Shown: piece after piece, positions 57,300 through 64,000 of the stretch
Numbering within the stretch: position 1 is the stretch's first letter
Layout: each line of letters starts with the position of its first letter
Source: a virus
Virus record (IMG/VR): IMGVR_UViG_3300037010_001227
Coordinates: 124,001-188,000 of that record
Length of the DNA stretch: 64,000 nt
Direction: 5' to 3' (one strand)
Made by a program: the position numbers and the translations under genes
Notes under the pieces: model-generated
Databases searched by the model: none
What the model saw: the letters and a program-made list of their open reading frames with translations, nothing else
What the model was told of the DNA's origin: nothing

Positions 57300-58604
57300 A
57301 TGGCTGACGAAAAGATTGCTAAGGTTGATTATTTCACTTCTGCTTGCCGAATGACCTTAGCACAAGTTCATAAGTTCTTCACAGATGTTCTTCTAAAAAT
57401 GGATCCCGCAGATGCTCCTGCTGTTGTCCTTTGGGGCGCACCTGGAATTGCTAAGACTGCCATCATTGAACAGGTTTTTGGAGGTCATGAATTTGGTCTG
57501 GCTACTGTAATTGCTAGTCAGATTGGTCCTCTAGATTCTAACGGACTACCTCACATCGAAAAGCAGAAGATTACCGATGCTTCCGGTAACATTGGTGAGA
57601 CCGATATTACCACTTTTACTCCTACTAACATTTGGGGTCGTGGTAAGAAGAATCTTTTCCTTGACGAACTAAATAACGCACAGCCTTCTACTATGGCTGC
57701 ACTACAGAACCTTCTTTCTTCAAGAATGATGGGTGGTGATAATTTCAACGGAGTTTACATTGTAGCTGCTTGTAATCCTCCTAGCACAAATAGTCTTGCT
57801 AACGATCTGAACCATCCTTCTGTTTCTCGATGCCTTCACATCATTGTAGACTACACTCTTAATGATTTCATAAACTATGCTATGGAATCTGGTAAGATTC
57901 ATCCTGCTATCGTAGCATTCCATAAGAAGACTTCTGGACAGTATCTACAGGCAAAGTGGGAAGTTGTTAAGAATCATGGTTATCAGGTTCCTGAACCTAG
58001 CGCAAATGAGCCTTTCCCCTGTCCTCGAACTTGGACTCTTGCTTCTAATTTCCTTAATGCAATGGCTAAGACTGGAAAGATGGAATATGCTTTCATACAG
58101 CCTATTGTTGAAGGTTGCGTAGGTGTTGCAGCAGCTTCTCAGTTCTCTACTACTTATGCTTATATGAATCGCCTTCCTGATATTGAAGCTGTATTCGATG
58201 GTAAGCTAACTTCCAAGGGAATTGATATGAAGGGTGAAGTAGCAGTAGAATATCTAACTGCATTCTCAGCGATTAATCTTGCTGCAATGAAGATCGATGA
58301 AGCAAAGAGTTCCGGTATAAAGTGCATTATGCCAAAAGCTGATGACGATAAGAAGACTCCTGCTTGGCATCTCCTTGCTGGTCTACATCGTCTAATTCAG
58401 TTCGTTTCCACTGTTTGCTCTCCTGAACTAGGAACTATGGTTATGTCTAACGTAACTGATCGTATTCGCATTCTTCCTTCTTCTTTCCTAACTGCGATTT
58501 ATAGCGATATCGACGTTAAGAACGGTCTAACTCGGGCAAAGACTTTCTCTAAGACCGCTCTGACTAATTCTGAGAATCGTAACGCTATTGCAGGTTCTTT
58601 CTAA
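57300..58604 (+). CDS. MoxR-type AAA+ ATPase
   Basis: The 434-residue protein has Walker A GAPGIAKT (46-53), Walker B LFLDELNNA (119-127) and the sensor-1 Asn in VAACNPP; the helix-2 insert between them fits the MoxR group. MoxR ATPases work with VWA-domain proteins to load metals or remodel proteins. The VWA partner lies 1 kb downstream. Codons are richer in C and G than nearby genes, suggesting high expression. Confidence 0.85.
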   Translation: MADEKIAKVDYFTSACRMTLAQVHKFFTDVLLKMDPADAPAVVLWGAPGIAKTAIIEQVFGGHEFGLATVIASQIGPLDSNGLPHIEKQKITDASGNIGETDITTFTPTNIWGRGKKNLFLDELNNAQPSTMAALQNLLSSRMMGGDNFNGVYIVAACNPPSTNSLANDLNHPSVSRCLHIIVDYTLNDFINYAMESGKIHPAIVAFHKKTSGQYLQAKWEVVKNHGYQVPEPSANEPFPCPRTWTLASNFLNAMAKTGKMEYAFIQPIVEGCVGVAAASQFSTTYAYMNRLPDIEAVFDGKLTSKGIDMKGEVAVEYLTAFSAINLAAMKIDEAKSSGIKCIMPKADDDKKTPAWHLLAGLHRLIQFVSTVCSPELGTMVMSNVTDRIRILPSSFLTAIYSDIDVKNGLTRAKTFSKTALTNSENRNAIAGSF

Positions 58605-58625
58605 TACAACTTTTGGAGGTTTAAT

Positions 58626-58797
58626 ATGTTGTATCTAATTATTGCTCTTAGTGCTATTTATATCACAGATACCTAATCTGCACGTAGAAAAAGAATTGAC
58701 AACCCAAAAAGTATCAACAAAAATTACAAAACTACCGCATCAATTTTTTTTAACGGTATTCTTGAAATACTCAATAAGTTCTAGTTTGTTTCTCTAA
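58626..58797 (+). pseudogene. Small gene with an in-frame TAA
   Basis: TTGGAGG before ATG 58626, reading MLYLIIALSAIYITDT, then TAA where CAA would fit, then SARRKRIDNPKSINKN and on into the 3' end of the broken GIY-YIG gene. A membrane-anchored short protein in its intact form. Confidence 0.45.
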
Positions 58798-59542
58798 AGT
58801 AGCTTTACGTGCAGCAACTCTTTTAGCACTTTGTTCTGGTGATTGTTTAGGTCTTGGAACTTTAGACATATTCTTCTTACGTTTTTCAGATAGAGAAACT
58901 CCAGTTAGTTTATCAAATATCTGTTTACGTAATTCAGCAGAACCAGTTCTACCAGAGTTAGCTGCACTAATTTTAGCTTTAGCTTCTTCAGAGTGACTTC
59001 TACCTAACATAGTTAGATAGTTAGACCTTCTGGTTTACTACCTTTACAACGTTCAGAACGTGTTTTGGCTTCTTCTAATTGTTTAACTTTAGGTCTAATA
59101 CTGGCAGCAACGTCAGCAGTAATTTTAGCTCTTGCTTCACGCATTTTAGCTTTAGTTTCTGCTGATTTTGGTTTGCTGCTGGCAATACGAAGGTTTTCTT
59201 TAGTAGTTTCAGAGCATTGTTTACCATATTGGCCATTTAGTTCACCAACATGGTGAACTACAGCAGTTTTATCTATGTTATATCCTGGAGAATATAAAGA
59301 AAAAGATAATTGTTCTTTTCAATCAATTGCTCTTTTTCACAAAGTAAAATAATTTCAAGTTTAAATGAAGTTTCTCCATGTTTCTTCCAACTACGTTGTA
59401 ATTTTTCGTTAGGTGTTTATTAAAACCGTAACATACTTATATGTTTAGCCCAGTGATTTTCAATATTAATGAAAGAGACAATATAAAGTTTGTTATTATT
59501 TGTATTAATGATTTTATAAATTCCGCACGATTTTGTTTTCAT
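58771..59542 (-). pseudogene. GIY-YIG homing endonuclease with NUMOD3 repeats, broken
   Basis: Minus strand, from ATG 59542: MKTKSCGIYKIINTNNNKLY with YIV in place of YIG, then after stops TPNEKLQRSWKKHGETSFK, LYSPGYNI, then NUMOD3-like repeats (CSETTKENLRIA, KSAETKAKMREA, HSEEAKAKISAA, LSEKRKKNMSK). Frameshifts near 59410 and 59012. It separates the MoxR and VWA genes. Confidence 0.82.
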
Positions 59543-59627
59543 GTGAACCTCATATGTAACTGTGTATGAATGAGAATGTTTAAACAAAATATTTCTATTT
59601 TATGTAAGTCCTTCAATTGGAGTTAAA

Positions 59628-60947
59628 ATGGATTTCACAGAGTATATAAAATTACATTGGGACGACGTAACTATCCCAGTTGTAAATATTTCGAGCCTGA
59701 GGCAATTCCTGATTCGGAAGTGTCCATTTTATACTCAGGTTCTACAGTTAGTTAATGTAGAGTTTATTGATAATGCAAAGATTCCTGCTTGTGGTTATAC
59801 TAATGGCCACAAGATTTATCTCAATCCTAGGATTTATGCAATTTCTGAAATGTATTCCAAGGAGAATAATATGCCTTGGTTTAAAACCCCTGAAATGGGT
59901 TTTGCATTTATTCTAATGCATGAAGCTGGACACCTTGTTTTTGATAGTTTTGGAAGACAGGGTGGAAGAGATGCAAGAATGTGGAACTCTGCAACTGATT
60001 ATCAGATTAATCAGTTCGTAGTTAAACTTCTTAAAGAATCTCAAGTGTTCTCTACTCCACAGTCTTATCAGGAATTTCTTACTGTTATCATGAAGAACTT
60101 CCTATTAGATCCTGCAAAATATGAGAAGATGAATGCTGAAATGACTTATGATGATATATATAAGATCAAAATAGGTTCTGGTAACGGTGATGTTCCTAGT
60201 AATGGCACATTAGCTGGTGACCTGGTTGAGCCAGAAGATGATATGACTGATCAGGAACGTATGGATAGAGAGATTGTTAAATCTGAACTTAAGGACTACG
60301 CTACTAAGAACGCTTCTAAGTTAGCAGGTGTTGGTAGCTGTTTCCGAGAGTTTGAATTCTTACAAGAGCCTCCCAAGGTTAATTTGAAAATGGTTCTGCG
60401 TCAGATTACTGATAAAGAGGTAGCGGACGATTGGGGATGGCATAATCGTGGTTCTCGTATGGATCATTTGCTCGCAGAAGGTTCAAGACTTCCTTCTGTA
60501 GTTCCTTGTAATCCTGACATAGTGAGAAAGGTGTTCTTTGTTCTTGATTCATCTGGTAGTATGTCAGATGAACAGCTAAATGATGCTCTCAACATCGTTA
60601 AAGACTGCTTAGGGAAGTACACTAGACAGCCTATTTATCTTATTATCCACACAAGTGAAATTGTGTTTAGTAAGGATATTAAGAGCCACAACGATGTAAT
60701 TAAGAAGTTTTCTGGTGGAACTGCTTTTAGACCTGTGCTTGAAGAAATCGCACGAGTTCGTAAGAAAGAACATATTGAGCCTAGCGTAGTAATTTGGCTA
60801 ACAGATTACTATGGCGAAATGCGGCCACAAGCAGAAGACCTTCGTAAGGCTGTAAAGAATCCATTTAAGCAGTTTAAATGGATTATCTCTGGCAGTCGAG
60901 AAGTTCCTGATTGCGGAGCCTATTATTACATTGATGATGTTAATTAA
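59628..60947 (+). CDS. VWA-domain protein with metallopeptidase-like N-terminus
   Basis: Residues 90-110 carry a zinc HExxH motif (FILMHEAGHLVFD, H98 and H102), then a helical linker, then a von Willebrand A domain with the MIDAS DSSGS near 306-310 and later Thr and Asp. This matches the phage and bacterial partner of MoxR ATPases, in which a metal-binding domain precedes VWA. The pair may assemble or activate a protein complex. TTGGAG precedes the ATG. Confidence 0.85.
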   Translation: MDFTEYIKLHWDDVTIPVVNISSLRQFLIRKCPFYTQVLQLVNVEFIDNAKIPACGYTNGHKIYLNPRIYAISEMYSKENNMPWFKTPEMGFAFILMHEAGHLVFDSFGRQGGRDARMWNSATDYQINQFVVKLLKESQVFSTPQSYQEFLTVIMKNFLLDPAKYEKMNAEMTYDDIYKIKIGSGNGDVPSNGTLAGDLVEPEDDMTDQERMDREIVKSELKDYATKNASKLAGVGSCFREFEFLQEPPKVNLKMVLRQITDKEVADDWGWHNRGSRMDHLLAEGSRLPSVVPCNPDIVRKVFFVLDSSGSMSDEQLNDALNIVKDCLGKYTRQPIYLIIHTSEIVFSKDIKSHNDVIKKFSGGTAFRPVLEEIARVRKKEHIEPSVVIWLTDYYGEMRPQAEDLRKAVKNPFKQFKWIISGSREVPDCGAYYYIDDVN

Positions 60948-61379
60948 AGATTATATCGACGAAGTATACAAAAGTATCAATCTGACCAGTCACATATCCC
61001 TTTAGAAACTATAAAATCTGATTTTTCATTATTTGAAAAGCAAATCAGTATTTTAATAGGAAAATTAAATGCTGATGTAAGATTGGTATCTAATACTACT
61101 GTAGTAACATTTGAAAATTCTTCAGTTAAAATTACTGATGACGCGAGTTTAAAAATTGTAATGAGGGAAGGCCCATATAAAGGCACGTTATATATTGGGA
61201 ATAGACAAAAATGGATTGATTTATATACTTTTTACAGTAGTTCAAACAAATTCAATTGGACTATTTTCTGGACAGTTTTAACAGCTTTACTTGGAGCTAT
61301 TGTAGGTGGAGTAATTTCAGAATATTTTAAGTCATGTAAACCTGGACTAATTCAAAGGAAACATTCATGCCAACTATGA
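60937..61379 (+). CDS. Tail-anchored membrane protein, apparently frameshifted
   Basis: ATG 60937 overlaps the VWA stop and reads MLIKDYIDEVYKS; near 60970 the sense passes to the frame of the VWA gene (YQSDQSHIPLETIKSDF) and stays open to 61379. A membrane helix (IFWTVLTALLGAIVGGVI) lies 20 residues from the end. Either one indel breaks the gene, or the frame after the VWA TAA is reached by readthrough or shifting. Confidence 0.55.
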
Positions 61380-61486
61380 CATGGGTAGAACTCCAAAGCT
61401 ACTGCTTTCCAAAACCGACTAAAATAAGCCCTATCAACCTAGGTAGGGCTTATTTACTTATTGCTAATTATTATTATGAGGGTTAA
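61367..61486 (+). CDS. 39-residue ORF spanning a hairpin
   Basis: AAAGGAAA lies before ATG 61367, overlapping the gene before. The frame crosses the terminator-like hairpin at 61422, which makes it doubtful as a gene. It may be a leader-type peptide. Confidence 0.3.
   Translation: MPTMTWVELQSYCFPKPTKISPINLGRAYLLIANYYYEG
61422..61458 (+). terminator. Terminator-like hairpin
   Basis: AAATAAGCCCTA pairs with TAGGGCTTATTT (12 bp, 10-base loop), followed by ACTTATT. The T tract is weak. Confidence 0.65.
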
Positions 61487-61488
61487 TC

Positions 61489-61914
61489 TTGACTCGTACT
61501 GTTATAGTAGGATACGAAACCTTTAGTAAATTAAACATAAAAGATTACCCAGATCATTTGATTGAAGTTAGAGTCGATGAAAAGGATCCAAATACTGTAA
61601 TAACTATTTTAAGTGTGGATGAAACTGGTTCAAAACTATGCCACGTAGAGCACTATTTATCTTCAGTAGAATTTGCTACGGTCTCAATGAAGCAGGTTTT
61701 AACAATATATGTAAAACGTAAGATTGTTAGCATGTTTCCAGAAACATTTACTCCAGATGACCCAAAACTTCATTCTTATATCAGTCGATTAAGTTATGAA
61801 GGTATCAAATATGTTTCTGAACATATTGAACAGTTCGCAAAGGAATTCAAAAGCGGTAAAATCGTAATGAAGATTCCTCAGAAACAATATCAGAAAGACA
61901 AACCTAGGAGGTAA
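61489..61914 (+). CDS. Hypothetical protein, 141 aa
   Basis: TTG start after GAGGGTT. Alpha/beta in the first half, helical in the second, with a basic tail (KIPQKQYQKDKPRR) like a nucleic-acid contact. The next gene begins after 1 base. Unknown. Confidence 0.6.
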   Translation: MTRTVIVGYETFSKLNIKDYPDHLIEVRVDEKDPNTVITILSVDETGSKLCHVEHYLSSVEFATVSMKQVLTIYVKRKIVSMFPETFTPDDPKLHSYISRLSYEGIKYVSEHIEQFAKEFKSGKIVMKIPQKQYQKDKPRR

Positions 61915-61915
61915 C

Positions 61916-62716
61916 ATGACGAAAAAGAAACTAAGACTTCCAAAAGATTCTGAGATTTTGGATGTTATCAAAGAGAAAGTTTTAGTAAGTCATGCAGTAA
62001 CTCTAGCAGCAGAAGATTATATCAAACAGGCTGTTACAGATTATCTCACAAGTTATCTACTGCAAGAACTCGGTTTTGTAGTAGTAAATAAAGATCCAAA
62101 AAACTTAGAATCTTCTATGTTAACGTCTTCATTTCAGCATATAGACGATATTAAATACATTCTTCATGGATGTGTTTCTTCAAAGAACGGCGCTAAGTTT
62201 GTTTCTACTTCAGATGAAAAGCTAACTGAAGAAGAAAAGAAAAGATTGAAGACACGAGAACAACTGTCTATTTGTTCTTTAGAACAGATTATTGAAAACA
62301 CTCAAAACTCTGATGGACAGCCTAGAGTAAAATATATTAAGTTCCGAGAAGATTTACCAGCAAATGCTTCTAGTGCCCAACAGGTTATAAATATGTTGGC
62401 AAAAGAGATCGGTGACTTTGTTTCTGTTCAGAAACCAGCAGAGATTGATTACAAAAAACTTGATTTCTCTAAAATAGCTAATGATAAAGCATTGGACAAG
62501 TTTCTTACTGATATCATTGCTTACGAAGCTGGACTTAAAGATACTCTTGAAGTGGCTTTGGATTTATTTGATCCACTTATTAGAACTCTTGTATTTGACA
62601 AAATGCCAGTTTGGCATGAATTAGCTATTAAAGAAGCTCAAATCTCCAACTTTAACGATATTAGTTTTCAAGTCGTTGAAGATCCTTGGATGAACTTATT
62701 TAATAACTTAACATGA
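61916..62716 (+). CDS. Hypothetical protein, 266 aa
   Basis: TAGGAGG lies in the end of the previous gene. Helical and charged; a Lys/Glu-rich segment near 103-115 (KLTEEEKKRLKTREQ) looks like a coiled coil. No catalytic motif. It overlaps the next gene by 4 bases (ATGA). Confidence 0.65.
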   Translation: MTKKKLRLPKDSEILDVIKEKVLVSHAVTLAAEDYIKQAVTDYLTSYLLQELGFVVVNKDPKNLESSMLTSSFQHIDDIKYILHGCVSSKNGAKFVSTSDEKLTEEEKKRLKTREQLSICSLEQIIENTQNSDGQPRVKYIKFREDLPANASSAQQVINMLAKEIGDFVSVQKPAEIDYKKLDFSKIANDKALDKFLTDIIAYEAGLKDTLEVALDLFDPLIRTLVFDKMPVWHELAIKEAQISNFNDISFQVVEDPWMNLFNNLT

Positions 62717-63234
62717 ATTTTACCATAGAAGATTTATTTTTCGATCATAAAGACTTCGTTTTTACTAAACTTATGATAGCCTCCGCTACAATAGATGATA
62801 AACATTGGGCATCTGTGATAGGTTGTTTGGCGTCTAAATATAAGTTCGCAGTTTCTACCGACACCTTTGCTGGTATGTTAGGGACTGACATAGTGATAAT
62901 ACCGGACCAAAAAGTTTTATTTTCTGCTAAAGTTTTTGAACTCTTTGTCCGATATAACTTTATGAACGATCAGGACGCAGCGGTTCACGAAATGCTTCGG
63001 TCTGAACAGTTTTCAAAGAGGGAGTTGTTTCCTTCAAATAAGTATCCAAATGTTTACCATAGATTTGCTGCTCCAGCAGAAAAACATAGAAGTCCCACTA
63101 AGGGTGTTATCATAATTGATACAGAACTGGACAGTAAGTTTATTACACAGTGGAACTTCTTGAAAAATTACTCCAAATTAAACGGTAATATTAATATGTA
63201 TCTTAACAAATTAAAGGAACTTTCAAATGAATAA
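62713..63234 (+). CDS. Hypothetical protein, 173 aa
   Basis: ATGA overlap with the gene before. Mixed alpha/beta with strands rich in Val/Ile (GTDIVIIPDQKVLF, KGVIIIDTEL). It overlaps the HU gene, so the three genes are probably translated together. Confidence 0.65.
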   Translation: MNFTIEDLFFDHKDFVFTKLMIASATIDDKHWASVIGCLASKYKFAVSTDTFAGMLGTDIVIIPDQKVLFSAKVFELFVRYNFMNDQDAAVHEMLRSEQFSKRELFPSNKYPNVYHRFAAPAEKHRSPTKGVIIIDTELDSKFITQWNFLKNYSKLNGNINMYLNKLKELSNE

Positions 63235-63487
63235 GAGCGATCTAATCCTATCAGTAGCCAGTGCCCAGGAAATTTCCCAGCGTAAAGCTGGTGAGGTTGT
63301 TGATACTGTAATCTCCAGCATCCTAGAAGGTCTGGATAATGATGGTGAAGTAACTCTGCGTGGTTTTGGTAGTCTACAGGTTGTAAAAGCTGCTCCTAGG
63401 ACTGGTCGGAATATTAAGACTGGCGAAGCTATTAGCATTCCTGCTCGTAGTCGGGTTAAGTTCAAGAGCTATATCGAACTCGTATAA
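63227..63487 (+). CDS. HU-family DNA-binding protein
   Basis: The 86-residue protein matches HU/IHF along its length: N-terminal helices, then GEVTLRGFGSLQV, the arm with RTGRNIKTGEAISIPA, and PARSRVKFKSY at the end. HU bends and compacts DNA as a dimer. Pro in the arm tip (IPA rather than the usual I-x-I-P-A) is normal. AAAGGAAC precedes the ATG. Codon use suggests high expression. Confidence 0.93.
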   Translation: MNKSDLILSVASAQEISQRKAGEVVDTVISSILEGLDNDGEVTLRGFGSLQVVKAAPRTGRNIKTGEAISIPARSRVKFKSYIELV

Positions 63488-63519
63488 TTTAATAACAAAC
63501 TAATTAAAAGATTTATATC

Positions 63520-63556
63520 AAATAGGACTAACATCGTGTTAGTCCTATTTTACTTT
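63520..63556 (+). terminator. Rho-independent terminator after HU
   Basis: AAATAGGACTAACA pairs with TGTTAGTCCTATTT (14 bp, 3-base loop), then TACTTTCT. Confidence 0.82.
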
Positions 63557-63586
63557 CTAACAATTTAAAATAATAAGGCTATACAA

Positions 63587-63823
63587 ATGTCAAACCTAAA
63601 CAAACTTTCCGTAAATTCTTCCAACTACAAGGGAACTATCGGAAAGGAAACTCTTTACATTTGCCAGACTTGCCAGCTACATGAAAAGGAACTGGCTCTA
63701 CCTTCACGAAATTACAAGTATTGCAGTGATTGTGGCAATATATCAATAAAGAGTCATCTGGTTGAAAGTTTTAACTGGGTTAACAATAAGGTTACCCCTA
63801 ACTTTGATAACAATGAAGAGTAA
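63587..63823 (+). CDS. Zinc-ribbon protein, 78 aa
   Basis: CQTC near residue 27 and CSDC near 46 form a zinc ribbon in the middle. ATAAGG before the ATG. Basic and Asn-rich; may bind nucleic acid. Unknown. Confidence 0.6.
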   Translation: MSNLNKLSVNSSNYKGTIGKETLYICQTCQLHEKELALPSRNYKYCSDCGNISIKSHLVESFNWVNNKVTPNFDNNEE

Positions 63824-63829
63824 CTCATA

Positions 63830-64000
63830 GTGCCTTTAGTTACAAAAGAACTACTTGAACAAAAATTAACAAAGTGGACATTATCAAGTCAGGTTCATAA
63901 AGTTCTTGGTTTTACAGATGAGCAGGAGCTTGAAGTAAAGACAGAACTTAATACTCTTGCTTCCCTTGGTGTAGTAGATAAAGATGGTGCCAAGAGAGGT
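63830..64000 (+). CDS. Hypothetical protein, N-terminal part only
   Basis: GTG 63830 opens a frame that runs off the window. Residues 10-50 look like a winged-helix or helix-turn-helix (WTLSSQVHKVLGF, then ELNTLASLGVVDKDG). DNA binding is a guess. Confidence 0.5.
   Translation, partial: MPLVTKELLEQKLTKWTLSSQVHKVLGFTDEQELEVKTELNTLASLGVVDKDGAKRG

Noticed and set aside
59065-59256. + strand ORF rich in Leu/Ala
   Set aside because: It is the complement of the NUMOD3 repeats of the broken minus-strand GIY-YIG gene.

Overview
The window is a piece of a large, AT-rich, double-stranded DNA tailed-phage genome, probably of jumbo size. The signs are about 100 tightly packed and mostly very short genes, nearly all on the + strand, with frequent ATGA, TAATG and GTGA overlaps; phage-borne tRNAs; many homing endonucleases and their remains; phage nucleotide-metabolism genes (ThyX, a gp1-like dNMP kinase, a deaminase-like enzyme); an HU protein; and no ribosomal or housekeeping operon. 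A secreted RlpA-like protein suggests a Gram-negative host. The tRNAs read AAA, AUA, UUA and probably AGA, as expected if the phage is more AT-rich than its host. I cannot name the phage.

Layout. 0-10 kb: small unknown and zinc-ribbon genes, tRNA-Lys, tRNA-Ile, tRNA-Leu, one intact HNH endonuclease, a RadC-like JAB protein, and three copies of a structured intergenic repeat, the last beside a tRNA-like gene without a D arm. 10-20 kb: RlpA-like protein, SF2-helicase-like ATPase, S4-domain protein, the NAD pair PnuC and NadR, a P-loop kinase that appears to start with ATT, and RNase III. 20-25 kb: an RMF-like pair and two radical SAM enzymes. 25-41 kb: small genes around a 2H phosphoesterase, a nucleotidyltransferase, a metallophosphoesterase, a DHH phosphoesterase, a dNMP kinase, a deaminase-like enzyme and a HAD phosphatase. 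41.8-43.3 kb: RNA ligase. 43.9-49.5 kb: eight genes sharing the N-terminus MKxRxGFVSNSSSSSF, with a SPASM-like radical SAM enzyme among them. 49.5-57 kb: ThyX, a second nucleotidyltransferase, a NYN-like protein and a 660-residue unknown. 57-61 kb: a MoxR AAA+ ATPase and its VWA partner. 61-64 kb: unknowns, HU and a gene running off the end.

How genes may work together. PnuC and NadR form a nicotinamide riboside to NAD route. RNA ligase, P-loop kinase, HAD phosphatase, 2H phosphoesterase, RNase III and NYN protein form a possible RNA processing and repair set. The best candidate for an undescribed system is the GFVSNSSSSSF family with its adjacent radical SAM enzyme, which looks like a peptide-modification (RiPP-like) layout with a leader-like constant N-terminus and variable bodies.

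A second theme is decay. At least eight homing endonuclease genes, mostly on the minus strand, are broken by frameshifts and stops. More than ten small + strand genes keep their frame but contain stop codons, usually where Gln or Trp would fit. Several intact genes lack an ATG, GTG or TTG start where their ribosome binding site points. Sequence error cannot be excluded for some single-base indels in homopolymers.
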